A DNA stretch of 64,000 bases from Oreocharis arfaki (taxonomy: Eukaryota > Chordata > Aves > Passeriformes > Paramythiidae), in contig VZRR01002857.1 of assembly GCA_013398015.1 (NCBI GenBank), forward strand, positions 1 to 64,000, read 5' to 3'. Position 1 is the first letter of the stretch; each line of letters opens with the position of its first letter. The translations under genes were made by a program, and so were the position numbers. Shown here in pieces: positions 35,357 through 48,200 of the stretch. The notes below the pieces were generated by a model. It did no database searches. It was not told the DNA's origin and saw only the letters and a list, made by a program, of their open reading frames with translations.

Positions 35357-38330
35357 GTTTTCAAAGCCTTAAGTCCCACATGGGACAATAAGTATGGTGT
35401 TACTCTTGATTCCAGCATTACTCCCCTGTCAGAGATGAGAGCACTGAAGTAGAACCATGAATGTTTTCATGGAATTTCTTGCAGGCATGGGAGGTGGGTG
35501 GGCATGGAACAAGGAGGCATGTGATTGCCATAAAAATTAATAAGTGGGCAGTGGGAGTGGGTATTCTGGGCTGATAAGGATGGAGTCTGGCTTGGTTGTG
35601 AGCCAGTGATGATTGGTGAGGAAAGGAAGTGGTGAGACATTTTGAAAACAAGGGCCAGTCGCTAGTGGTGGATAGCATAGAGAAAAGAGAGGTGGATTTT
35701 GTGGGAATGGATGAGAAGCTGTTTGTCATAATTTATGTGTCAGAATGCCTGTGCCATCAGAGCACTTCTAATAGGAAAATGGAGTGAAATCTTTAAGTGG
35801 CTGTGTCATAAGTTACAAATATCTCAGGCATCAGTAGTCTTCTTGGTGTCCGATTTATCGTGCTGTTTAATGCTGTGGAAGGAAACAAAGTTAACTTTAA
35901 CTTTGCACATTTTGCATTAAGTTACTCCCCAGATAAGTGTAGTCTTCAACTGAGGATACAACTTACTGTCTTCTGTTTCTCTTTGCAACACTGTTCAAGG
36001 CAAAGATTAATTTAGGTAAGTGATTCAGGAGTTGCACAGGTTGTGTTCATATTGTCTCAGAGGTGAGACTTTGTGCAGCTGCTCATTTAGTTCTCTCTCC
36101 AAATTTGAAAATGGGTTTTTGGTTGGTACCAGTGTTGGTCTGTGCATATCCTCTGAAAATAATGACATTTTTGATGGCTCCAGAGTACCTAAGAAGGTAC
36201 CCTGGATTATGCAGCAAACACTGAGGTGTTTTTAAGCAACTTGATGTTTTTGGTGCAGGTTGGTGTGGTGCTGTGCAGGGTATTAAATTAGGCCTGTAAG
36301 CTGCTTTGTGTAATTGTGCTGCTGTACTTCATCTGTCAATCGTTGCTTCTCTGCTGGGCTTGGGTACGATATGGCTTCAGCTCTGCTGGTGCTGGAACTG
36401 ACCTGAGCCGGTGGTAGCTCAGGGGGCTCTCCTGGGGGTGTGTGTCATGAACTCAGTTGTGCTTTGTAGAGAGGCTGTTGTTTCAGGGCTTTGAGCTTCA
36501 AGTGCTCAGAGATGCTCTTTTGCCCATACAAAAGATGCTTTGCCTTTTTGTTAAAAACATAGATAAGATAGCACACTTTTCATCATCTATCTCTGGGGCT
36601 TAATGTTGCCAAATTCAAAGTTTTATGATGCCATGTAGCCAGTAGCTTTATTCATTTGATCTCCTGGACTAGACTTGTGGATCATCTATAGGAATGGCTC
36701 CTCACTGCAAACGAGACAGTGACCTTCCAGACCTTCCTGGAAAGGAAGGTGGTTCAGGTTCACAACTTTGTGTTTTCAGTGCCTGGGGTTTTTTTTATTT
36801 ATTTATTGAAATTGCACTTGAAAAAGAAGGAATGAAAGAAAAGTAATTCTAAACCCAAAAGCTTGTTCTTTATCATGCAGCTGCCTATCAGCTTCAGGAT
36901 TTGTATACATTATTTTTATAGCCTTAAATCTATGCATTATGTGGCTTTACAGCTTTCTTTCTGCATGCAGTTAAAATCTGTGTCTGAGATCATGGCACAG
37001 TTTGATATACATCCCCTGCAGGAATTCCAGTGCTTGGGCAGTGCAGGAAGGGGTCTATAGCCTGGTGTATGTTCCTGACAGCAGTTCACCTAGTAATAGG
37101 ACTGAAAATGAAGTTTTAAGGGCAGCAATAAGAGAAGCTGCTTCCTCTTCACAAAGAAACAAATGAACAATTTGCTTAATGTCCACTGAGATTGGTCTTG
37201 GACCACACAATCCATGTAGATGGAAGATTATTTTGATACTAGTTTATTTTGAATGCCTTATTTAATAAAACTCATCATTAACACCTTCCTTGTATTCATT
37301 GTCATGTGTAGTAGCTCACAAATATTACCCGAAATACTTACGTCAGCCAATTTGGGTTATCCAGTGCACCTTTTTTTCCTGTTTAGCCACCAACTTGAGC
37401 TGTTGTGTCTAAATCCAGTCATCCAGGTCAGTTTTTCATAGAGCCAGATGATAGTTGCTGTTGACCTCATTGGTGATAGAGATGACTGGAGTTTTTGGAA
37501 AAGCAGGTCAGACACCAGAGCACCCGTGTGTGTAGATACACATACATTGTGTGTTTATATTTTAGATACAGACATATATAGGCACACACACATGCATACC
37601 ATGGAGTGCAAAACCAAAGGTGTGCCTGAGGCAGCTTCACGAAGGAGACAAGTGATTTTTTTCCTCTCTGGAGCAGTGTCTTGTTCTTTCCCAGACCTTG
37701 CTTCCTGTTGTCTCTCATCGGTGGTCTTCAGTGCTGCCTTCCCTCTTTGTTTTGGAGTTTAGATGCTCAAAATGAAACATGTGTCCTATTCCTATTTTTT
37801 GCTTCTGAAAATACATCCATGCTGTGTGCATATTCTGATCAGTTAAAAAACACATTATGGAAAAGTGTCAGTAGTGATCAGGCAAATACTGAAAGAATTC
37901 ACTGTAATCAGCTGTAAAACGCTTTCAGTCTCAGGTATACTGCTCACTCCTCCCCTTCACCCCTCCACAAGGCACCACTGAAGAGCAACAAGGCATAGCT
38001 GAAATGTACCTTTGAAACACACTTAAAAAAATTAGTTTCTTCAACTGGTAATCAATATGGCTTAATTTTTGATGTATGTATAATGTATATATATGTATGT
38101 ACCCACTATATATATTGGTGTTTGTGGAATTCATTGCTTTAAATTATGCACAGTGTAATAATTGAAATGGTTAGAGGTGATTTTTTTTTTTTTAACATCT
38201 TCAGTAGTTATTGTTTTGAGTGCTATCAAAACTATATGTGGGTAGTTACTTGTGGACTTCATGCAGGGTAGATGTATTAGTGGATCTGTGTTTGAGACAA
38301 GTGAAAGGATGTTTGCGAAGGAAGACCAGA
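30847..38330. other. Intergenic or intronic DNA, no gene seen
   Basis: AT-rich background with a GC-richer, purine-rich patch at 32740-33250, a second G/A-rich patch at 35430-35720 and a very long T-run near 35.3 kb. A GTGGTAGCTCAG word near 36410 resembles a tRNA A box but lacks a B box. No frame has a recognised domain. If the lncRNA is real this is probably intron. Confidence 0.5.
35268..35351 (+). repeat. Long T homopolymer tract with an N
   Basis: About 80 bases of almost pure T, interrupted by a few C, A and G, with an N at 35271. Reversed, it would be an A-tail on a minus-strand insertion lying to its right, but no clear retrotranscript body follows. The length is probably unreliable. 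Confidence 0.8.
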
Positions 38331-38338
38331 ACCATTCT

Positions 38339-38382
38339 CAGATTGATTTCTTTGCATTTGCAAATGCAAAGAAATCAATCTG
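38339..38382. repeat. 44-bp perfect palindrome
   Basis: The left arm (CAGATTGATTTCTTTGCATT then TG) is the exact reverse complement of the right arm, with no spacer, centred between 38360 and 38361. The centre holds ATTTGCAAAT, and TTTGCAT/ATGCAAA words (POU-octamer-like) occur on both sides. Flanks beyond 38338 and 38383 do not pair. It could form a 22-bp hairpin or cruciform. It is not an obvious known element. Confidence 0.95.
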
Positions 38383-41300
38383 CCGCTTTTACCTTGGATT
38401 GTGTGTTGCAGTTGAAATAGGTTTTTTCCCTCTGAACACTGTTGCAAAAGGCAGTAAGTTAAAATATGATAGTTCAGAGAGAATGAAACAGTGAAGAGGC
38501 AGAATGAGAATTCATTCTTTTGTTGAGATTGTTGCTCAGGGTTATACATCTTGAGCGTTTTCTTATAGTGTTGGTGCAGTCCTGTGAAGCATAGTTGGGC
38601 TGTCCGATGACTTTGTAAGAGAGCATATTGTAGATGTTGAAAAACGTCATTATTAAAAATAAGTATTCACACACATGCTGTAGTCTGGTAGATAGTTTCT
38701 GAAAACGAAGTGGAGGGAAGCTCTCTGGTTTGTTACTCTGCTGTATCAGAAATGATGTATCTGAGTGATGGTTGCTGGATTAAAGCAGTGTATATTTCAG
38801 GCTTCTGGTTCCTTAGTGTGAACAGCGCTGTGCAAACACCCCAGGAGCTGCCAGGAGCCATTTTGCACCTAACATATACCTGTGTGATTTTCTACCCTGT
38901 ACGGTGGTTTATGTCCATGATTTGTGTAAGAGGAGCAGGATGTCTTTATTCTTAATTTTTTTTCTGGATGCTCCCGGGCTGAAGAGAGATAGGAAGAAGA
39001 CCTGATTATTTCAGGTCAGGGCCTGGATTAACTTCTTGGCGAAAACTTGTTATGGATCATATACTGCTATCACCACAAATCATAGTAAGTCAGACAGGGT
39101 ATCTCTAGTTCTGTTTAGGTAAGATCAATTTCTTCTATGAAAAACAAAGAGAGAATCTCTGTGGAGAGGTGGGGGTTGAATGTAGTATAATAACCACTTG
39201 CCAGAGACATACTTGATAGTAGTTAGCTTCTGAGGGAGTTACGGCCACTTAGTGTGTCTCTGAAGAGAACCAGGGTGCACGCACTGGAAGGATATTGGTG
39301 TATCTGCTGGACAACATATATATGTTTGGTGAATTTTTTGCTTAATCTACCTATTGTTAAAATAGGTGTTAAAATATGAGAGATACGGATTTTAAAGAAT
39401 ATTTCCATAAACAGTTGACGCCTGCATTTGGGTGTAGGGCCATATTTACTCTATAGCACAGCTGGCTAAATCTGTAGGCATTAGTGGCTGAAGGGGAACA
39501 AACAATTCATTAAGCATAATAGAGTATTTAATGTCTCTTATAGTTTTCGTAAAGTTCTTGTTCTGTCTTGGCTCTTCAATTCTTGGATTTAGAATTGCTA
39601 TGCTAGCTGCACATGCCTTATTATTTTATGTTGAAATAAGTAGAAATTGTATTTTAAAAAAAGGCAGCATAATAATTCTGAACCAGTTAATTTTAAAAGG
39701 AAATCTCATACTTCAAGGGCCAGCATCTTTTGTTTGGGGAAAATTATCGGTATAGAAGCTCTCTGTACCTTTAACTGAAATGGTTTCTAATTTATGCTTG
39801 ATTCTTCTGCTAGGTTAATGTTAATTAGTTTAACATATCACTCATAAAAGATGTCATAGTTGAGTCATTGTGTAGGTAACAAATCTTGTACTGGCTAGCA
39901 ATGAAGAAATATTACCTCTATTAAAACCCACACTTAAGCCGTGGAGTCAGTAAGGGCTCATGACATTTTGCAGTTATCCAGCTTAATGCATTTTAATGCC
40001 TTCGGTGGTGTGAGATTTTTCCTTGGGAGGCTGTGTGGGGGATAAGCAAGTGAGGCAGAGCCTTCAAATTATGCATTCAGGATCAAGTGTAGCCTGTGCC
40101 AAGTGAGAAACCCAGCAGAAATGCTGGCTCAGGCTGGGGTTAGGGCCTGGATTCTGTACTACAAATTTAACTTTAAAAACCCCACAACTGTCCAGTGTTG
40201 GGTTACCCAAAGAAAGCATACATAAACAGTGGTAAAAAAGCTCAAATCTGCTTATATTTAGAGCCCAAGTAATTAGATATTAACAACACAGCTAAGTATG
40301 CATGCTTGTAATTAGCTAAGTAGCTTCATCCATTTCTGCCCTGAGAGAAGCATTAGAACTGGGCCTGTGGTGGAAAGCAAATTTCAGTCGTGATTGTGGA
40401 GTGGTTAGTGAGACTCCATAATCCTTTATTGCAAAAGAATCCCGCAGCCTCTTGGAGGAGGTGGTGCTGTGGTGCTGCCAGCACAGCAGTGAGCCTGCAC
40501 TGAGTTCTATCATCCTGCTCAGCTGGTACAGGTATTCCAGGGTATGGGATGGGCAAAGCAAATTAGTCTGATCAAACCTCTAGCCAAAAGCTGCTGCCCA
40601 CATTTCTTTGTTTGTTTAAACCATCAGCATCTGAATGGCAATGAGCAATTGAGTAAGTGTTTGAGGATGCTGCTGCTTCCTCCACCTCATCCTCAACCTG
40701 GGTGAGGAGGTGGTGTTGGATCTTGAAGGTTGGTGGAGTTTCACTTGAACAGCACAGGCAGGCATGGTCAAGAGCTTTGCATCTGAAATATTAATGTAAA
40801 AAAGTTTAAACCTTCTCCCATTGGTAAAGGTCGTAAGCACTTACATGGCACAGGAGCAAGGCCGGTCACTCCAGTATGTGGCAGGGAATGTCTGAAACTT
40901 TGGGGGGCAGCTCCAAATTAGTGAACCAGATGTGTTTTCTTGCAAACTGTGTTTGTTTCCCTGTGCAGCAGATTACTGTAGCTTTGTGGCCAGGTAAACA
41001 TTGTGAAGTTGATCAGAGAAGAGAGTTGCTGCTACTGTGAAAGTAAACAGCCAGCATGTTCCAGCATCTCACAGTCTGCATGAACATAAAAATAAACTAG
41101 GTTATCTCTTTAGTATTTTCGGGTGTCCTGCTAAATTTGGTGTTTTAGATCTGAGAAATGGCAGCTTTGCAGCAGGTGGAGCAGAAGAACAGGAGTGTTC
41201 TTCTTCTGCCTCCTTCCAAATATATGTGCGCTTGAGCTCCTTTGGACTATTCGTGTTTCTGTACCCCAGCAGAAGGCCAATCTGGTGATTATTTGTAGTG

Positions 41301-44300
41301 TGAGGATTCAATGAAATTTTGTAGATAAAAATATGCTGTTCTTTGGCATTCTGCTTTACAGCTCATAACACTGGTGTATTTGTGAGTGTCTCAACATAGT
41401 TGGGTGAAGACATAGGACAATTCTCCCTTTGAAGTGATTACAATCTTCAGTACGTCACCCCAACCTTTTAATGAGTTAATCACTCTTGTGTATGCAACTA
41501 TGAACATTAGGTTTTCTCCAGCTAAAGGAGACCTCTTTCTATGAACAGGTTGCTCTTAAGGTGATGTTTTCCTGGGGCAGTTCTATTTTAGCTTCCTTAG
41601 CCATTTGTTCATTCGTTTGCAATTTTAAATTCTGGTTACCATGAGAGTTGAAAAATTGCAGCAAACAAGCAACTTCTTTCTGAATTTGCTTCTCACCTTG
41701 GATTTGCATTAAGCTTTCAGACTTCCTTTAATTTTAACCATGAAAACTGAATATATTACAGTAATTTTATTAACATCAAAAGGCTTCAAATTGTTCACAT
41801 GTAGCTCTTAAAATTTATAAAGCAGCAGTTTAAGACTTTGAAATTCTTAACAGATGCTCAGCTATGTTCTCAGTATTTGAGCTTAAAGCAGAAAGAATTT
41901 AACTCAATTATAATAATGTAAACCTTTCCACTTTGCTTTGCATAATTAAATATTTTCATTTACATAGCAGAGAAGTTTAACATTCTAAACAGGGTAGATA
42001 AGCAGAAGAAAAAGGCAGACAAAGATGCATCTTTAATGCATGCAGAGTAGTAATGCACATGCTGGTAATCTTACTGTGCTTATTAACAATAACTTTAACT
42101 AGAAATCAATATACAAATTCCTGTGAATATGGATTGTATTTAATATGTGGATTTTCTTTTTTTTAATTGTGTGCATCTTTGGAAATACGCAGTAAGGTAC
42201 ATTAAAACTGGAGCAGAAATACAATAACCTTGACATCTTCTACTTCTTGTTTTAAAATATTAATTCGTGGAAGAGGTCTGAGGAAAATTAAGGTATCTTT
42301 TTATTTATTTGGCCAACTTTTGTGGATGCAGGAAATGGCTTGAGTGTGCCTTCGTGGAAGTCTGTCATCCTATTGGTGTAGGAAGAACTACACTAGGGGT
42401 GGTTATTACTACCACTTTGGATAATGCTGTGTCTCAGATTCACCAGCCTGCTGTCAGAGCCACATCTCTGTGGTATAATAGGAAGCATCACGTGTTTTGG
42501 GGGCTATAAAATAGACCCAAGATGTGCAAATAAACACCTGCACTTCCCTAAATTGCTGCTGTCTGTCAGGTCCAGGTCAGCAGGATGTATCAGGCTAAAA
42601 GGAATCTTTGCTGGTTTTGAAGCAATTTAGTGCAACTTCTCTTGGTTAGTTTAGTGTCACACTCGAATTTTCTTGAAAGTGGGAGGATCAGTGATGTTCC
42701 CCTGTAATAAAATGAAATAGTTTTGATTCATATGTTCCTGAATTCTCAAACTGTATAATATATTACAGATTATGTCACATAACATGTGGAAAAATATAGT
42801 TGTGTTAAATAAGAGGAAAAAAAATTTTTTTTTAAATGCCTTTTGCTTGCTTACCCTTAAACTTCACCAGGTGATTGGCTTGCTCTGGTTGAATGTGTTA
42901 CATCAAAGCAGTTTGGAGGTTTGCTTTTGTTTTATGTTTATTACATGCTTCAAATCTCAAAATTTAAGTGCCAATATATAGGATAGATGCAATAATTCTA
43001 TACATTGCAATTAAGAGAAGATAGACTTTTAGAAAAACTTGGATTACATTAAACACTATTTCCCATGTATTGATTTTAGGGCATATATCAAACCACGAAA
43101 AAAAAGTGGAAACCCAAGAAAAAGGGAGAACACCTGTGTGTATGTTTGTGTGCATGCATTGCAGAGTAGGGAGTGGGGCAGGGAACCTTAAAAGAAGTTT
43201 GTGTGTTTACCTTTGATATTTTATTTACATTTTCTCTAGGGTTCTTTAGGTAGTGAGCTTTAGAAAATTGTTTCAGTTGCTCTTATGTTTCTGGGGATTT
43301 CTGTCAATTGTTTCTTCCATTTGCGTGTAGATTTTCTAGTGCACTATAGAACCTTTTGTCATATTTTTTGCTTTGTTTGATGGGAATGGAGATAAGAGCA
43401 GAATGCAGGGGAAAATGAGAATTTAATTTCCAATGCAGCAAAATTTCATGTCCTAAAGGTGCTTCTGACAGCCATTCTTCTAATATAATGAGTGGCTGTT
43501 TGCTAACTGCAAATCCAGTGGTGTAGGTTACTTGCTTAAAGAACAAGTGAAGCTACAAGGGTTTCATTAACTTTGATTTTCATGTAATCCCAAAAACTCG
43601 TAGCGCTATATGTGCTCTTGTTTTCTCTCGCCTCTGATCACTGGGGAGTGCTTAGATGTACTAAAAAGTCTTTGGCACCTCTGAGCACCCAAAAAATAAT
43701 TTTATTGGTAGGATTTTATTGGTAGAAAGGCAACTGGAGGCTAAGTATGGAATTCTCTTAGTTTTTCATTATTGCTCATTTGGCTTTAGCTGTTCAGTAT
43801 TTTGCCAGTTTTCTATTCCTGCTTCATTAGACTTATGCTGCTTTTCTGAAGGGTTATGAGAACTTCTCATTATGAACTGGCTGCTTAGCTCAGGAAATTG
43901 TAGTACTTTCTAGATTTTTGAGTTGTTTTGTTGTTTAGGAGACAAGAATAGGATTGCTTTGGTTTATCTTGAATACATGTAGTAAATGTATTGGAGATGT
44001 GTCAGTATTGTAGTCAGATGAGATAAGTTATTTTTGTATATGAGGAGAACACATGGTTCTGTGTTTTTTGGTTTCTCAGCTGTATGTCTTAGGTATGTTG
44101 CCTTCCAGCTGGTTTTCTGTTATCATATTATCTCTGGCTCTGTTTCTGCTCATTTGCACCTGGATTTTACCATACTGGGGCATCTCCTGTGAGATATGGA
44201 ATCGTTTCAGCACTTTCAGGCACTTTCCGATCGTTCTGTGCGTATGAGGTAGGATTTGGATTCTTTTGGTAATGAATCCTGTGCAAAGCTCTATGTAGAC

Positions 44301-44559
44301 GGTAGGAAAATACCTTTCTTGCTCGCTAGATTTTGTCCACAATTAGCTTATGCTATTGTGGCTTAATTTACTACAGAAGTAGTGTTTTGCTGCTTTATTA
44401 AGCCTTTCTCTCTCTCTTAAAGTAATTGTGTGCCCATTTCCCATTTAAAAGCTATACAAAAAACCTGACATTCCAAAAATAATAGTGGAATATTAGGCCT
44501 GGGGTTCTCTGGAGTGTGGTAGGTGCAGTTTTCTTGTTTTTGTCCAAAGGTTTAGGGAG
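38383..44559. other. Intergenic or intronic DNA, no gene seen
   Basis: AT-rich unique-looking sequence. A 14-bp tandem duplication (ATTTTATTGGTAGG) sits near 43700. 41840-42110 is dense in TAAT, ATTA and ATGCAT words typical of homeodomain and POU sites, but such words are expected in AT-rich DNA. No coding gene recognised. Confidence 0.5.
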
Positions 44560-45260
44560 TATCTGTGCGCTTTCCACTTCCCAAGTCATTAGTGACTTGT
44601 GGGTGATTGGGTCCAAGTTTAACTATTTGCCTGTAATCTCTGGGGATTAGAATTCCTAGATGTTTTAATACCTATAACTGTCTTTAGAAACTGCAGTGAG
44701 TAAGCAAGTCCTGATTTATGAGCACTCAATTAATCTTAATGCCTGGGATTTGTTCCAGTAAATTCACACATCTGGGTGAATGCCCAAGGTTATCAAAGAA
44801 CTCTTGTAATTTGCGTATTGACCTTTGAGGGCTGGAGAGCAGGACCAGGGTATCATCCACATAACACAGTTTTTCTGTGGGACCTATTTTAGTATTTTTT
44901 AGTATCTTTCAGACTATGCCTCTGATTATCTTGAAGAGGGAGAGGGGGAGCAGACGTTCCTGCTCTGTTCTTGGTTTTGAGAAGTATGTTTTTGTTTTTT
45001 TTTTTTTTTTTGAATACAGTTTGAAAAACAGACCCCTCCACAGCAGTTTAATCCAATTGAGGGTTGGTCAGTGTATCTCATTTTCCTAAGAACTCTGATG
45101 GGATAATCCCAGGTAACCCCATCATAAGCTCTTCTCAGCATCTGGCAATACCCCTGATGAGTGCTGTGATACTGCAGGTTGCTTGATTAGTTGCTTGAGG
45201 TTATCTGGTCCAGGCCTGAATGCAATAAATCTAACCCAATGTATTTTAATATTTCTGAGT
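44560..45260 (-). mobile_element. Decayed L1-type non-LTR retrotransposon, reverse transcriptase domain
   Basis: Reading the minus strand, the blocks of an L1-clade reverse transcriptase occur in the right order and all in one frame: FRPGPDNL (45197-45220), DAEK (45131-45142), WGYL (45110-45121), LPLSLF in place of CPLSPLLF (44933-44950), the catalytic YVDD (44852-44863), GIKIN in place of GYKIN (44729-44743) and LKHLGILIPRD (within 44633-44668). The DAEK-to-PLS spacing (about 65 residues) matches L1. At least six in-frame stops, small in-frame length changes and a T-run at 44996-45011 show that it is long dead. The YxDD box has Val where L1 elements usually have Ala. I found no endonuclease or ORF1 segment. 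Birds have few L1-like elements, so this is likely an ancient amniote relic. Confidence 0.72.
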
Positions 45261-48200
45261 CCAAACTTATCTTTAAAAAGTGGATGGTGGTGAGGGAAGC
45301 TTTGTCTCAGAGTCTCTCTGTGGTGGGACTTTGACTGCACACTGGAGGAGTGAAGTATTACCACAGTAGATGAAGGCCATGTTAGGAAATGGTTAAAAGT
45401 GGACACATGAGTCCATGGGATCGTGATCCTTGTGATGAAGTTGTGATTCATTTGAAGCATGCTCAATTGATGGAACCTATCCCTGGCTGGATTCCAGTGG
45501 TTGTAGCTGTTTCTTCATGGCTGTGAGAAACAGGCATCTTCTCCTTGGGTACAGTGTGGGAGGGGTAAAAACATTTGCTTTGCTTTCAGCATTGCCTAGG
45601 GCTTTCCTGTATTGCTTCTGTAGTGGGATCCTTTTTTTCTCTGGATGGAGTGATGCTCATGAAATGCAGGGCACTGAAATACCAGGAAGGATCCTCCTTC
45701 TCTCTGCACCAGTTGTGTCAGTTGGAATGGGAATATCATTTGGGGGTCTGTCTCTGGAGAGCATCTGATATGAGAGTTTTACATCTCTCTCTGAGATTTT
45801 TCTTTTTTGCCTGTGTGGTGGGAATTCGCTTTTTTTTTTTTTTTTCTCATCAGTTCTGATAATTTTGCTGTAAGAGGCAATACACAAGGGAGGACTGTCT
45901 GTCATTTTTATGTGGAAGCTGTTTAATCATTATACCAGGATTTTAAGTTTCAGTTTGGATACTTTGGTAAGTTTCAACTTGTGTGCTCTGAGATCAGCCT
46001 TTTTGGATGTTGTAGGTGCTATATTTTGCTGTTTTGGGTTTTGTTGTTTAGTTGGTGTGTGTGTGTTTTTGTTTGGTTGGGCTTGTTCGTTTTTTATGTT
46101 TTGATTAGATTTTTTTTGTCCCCTCCCCCCTCCCCATTCCTTTCCTTTTTTTATATCATTGTTGGAACTGGAATCCTTGAAGGTCTCTGTTTTTTTTGTG
46201 TATGAAATCCACAAATTTAGTACCTGGGAGAAGCAAACTATCAATTTCTTACTACCTTTCCTAGTCCTTTGGGTGAAACATCTGCATTGGCTCGGCATTG
46301 CATTGTCTACTTCACTGTAATTTTTCCTTGTTATTTGTATCTACAGGTAAACTGAAGGTGTGAATATGAAAATGATGTTTTGCCTACCTATAAAAAAAGA
46401 GATTTTACAGTATTGGTAAGGAGGGGGAAGAAGTCAGGGGTAGGAATAATGATACTTAGTCAAAGTTTCGTCTCTTGGATGGAAAAAGTTACAACAAATG
46501 CATTAGAACTTCCTTTTTTGTGGTACATTCAAGTGCAAGAGTATGCACAAAAACAATGACTATGTAATTGGTAGCTCAGAGGCTTTATTATAGCTGGTAT
46601 AAGTGGTTTGATTCAAGGCTGTTAAGCTCAAGATCCTCACTGAGCTGTTGTGGGCACTTCAGGAAGAGTGTGGGAACAGGAAGAGTTTGTATTTGTGCTT
46701 TCACAGCTTCCAGTGATTTATGACTTGTGAGTCTTGAGCCTGCATGAGTGAAAGTGTCTTTGTAGTTATTAATCATCTGAGGATTTTTATTCCCATCACT
46801 TTTGGAACCAATCAGGACTGGTAGTATTCACTGCACCCAGTGGTGCTGAATTCCACAATGGACTTCATGTGAAGAATTCTAATTTTGTTTGATTTGAACC
46901 TGCTATGAGCTTGTTCTTCCAATGCCCCTCTGCTGTTGTAATAGTAAAAGTAATTGTTTCCTGCTTGCCTTACCCTGCCAGCAAGGATCTTGCAGAAGCA
47001 GAAACACATTTTATGTAGGGAATCAGCTTTTTTTTTTTTTTTTTGTTGTTTTCATATTTCATATGCGTTCGATAATAAGGATAATTAATACCATTTGGTC
47101 TTTCCTTTTGGACTGCTACAAAGAATTAAACTATTAAAATATTCTGTTGTTACCACAAAACTTTGGTCCTTACTGGTAGGACTCATGGCTGTCTATGTAA
47201 AGGGTATACTACGTGTGCCATGTCATCCTCTTGCTCCGCATTTGTGGTTTGTTGTTTTTTATTCAATTTCACCTGTAACTTAAATGCTGTAGTCACTGAA
47301 GATGCTGATAACATTTTTCAGAGGTTAAAGAAACACTCATCAGAATAAAGCTGAAAAGCCACAGCCCTTCTGAAGCTGTCTCAGCTGACAGTGCAGACCA
47401 AAGAGGAGCTGGAAGGGCTCATTCCTCTGGGAGTCAGATAGCAAGTGCAAGAATCTGCAGAGAAGACAGACAGAAGTCTGTCCTCATTGTTGGCTAAAAA
47501 TACAGAAAATGTTTTTTATTTTTGTATCTACTATAATTAAATAAAAACAAATTTTGCTTACTGCTTAGTGACATTGGTGAAACAGAGGATTTTAAACAAA
47601 TCTTCTGATTGTCGAGTCATTACTATTTTGACAAATAGTTGTCGCAGGAAATTGGTGTGTGGTTTTTTGCAAGTTTTCTGCTACACTTTTATTTTAAAAA
47701 AAAGTTATTTCTCTGACAGCCGTACATTTTTGGCTCCTGAGAGTCTCACAGAGAAAAATGTAAAATAATTCTCCTGATGAAATCCACCTAAATTTTTCAT
47801 ATAGATAAAAGATCCTGAGGCTAGAGAAGAAAAGCAACTAGATGCTTCAAGTGCATTTGGAAAGAACTAGTGGTGCTGTCCTACAACTATGCCAAAGTCA
47901 ATGAAAATAATTTATTTCTTTGTTAGCTGAGGAAGATGTGTAGCTACAGCATACTAAGATGGAGGCTGCTGTCATCATGCCTGGATACGGACTCGACAGA
48001 CAGGGAAGAGTTCAGGGATTAATGGGAACTGTGATGTAGCAGCTGAGAGGAGAGGCATTAGGGACAGGGAGGATTCCCATACCTATTACAGATACTGGAA
48101 GTATTTTTTGTGTCAGCTTTCAGTGTATAGTTTGCAAATTGCATACAGAACCAGTTGATATCTGATACTTGCAAATCTGTTTTCTACTGATTCCTGGAAA

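Noticed and set aside
36405..36430. tRNA-like A box (GTGGTAGCTCAG)
   Set aside because: No B box of the GGTTCGANTCC type and no cloverleaf downstream, so neither a tRNA nor a tRNA-derived SINE is supported.
45657..45905. Minus-strand frame next to the reverse transcriptase relic as L1 ORF1 or endonuclease
   Set aside because: Position is suggestive, but I could not match any endonuclease or ORF1 motif, so it is not included in the element.
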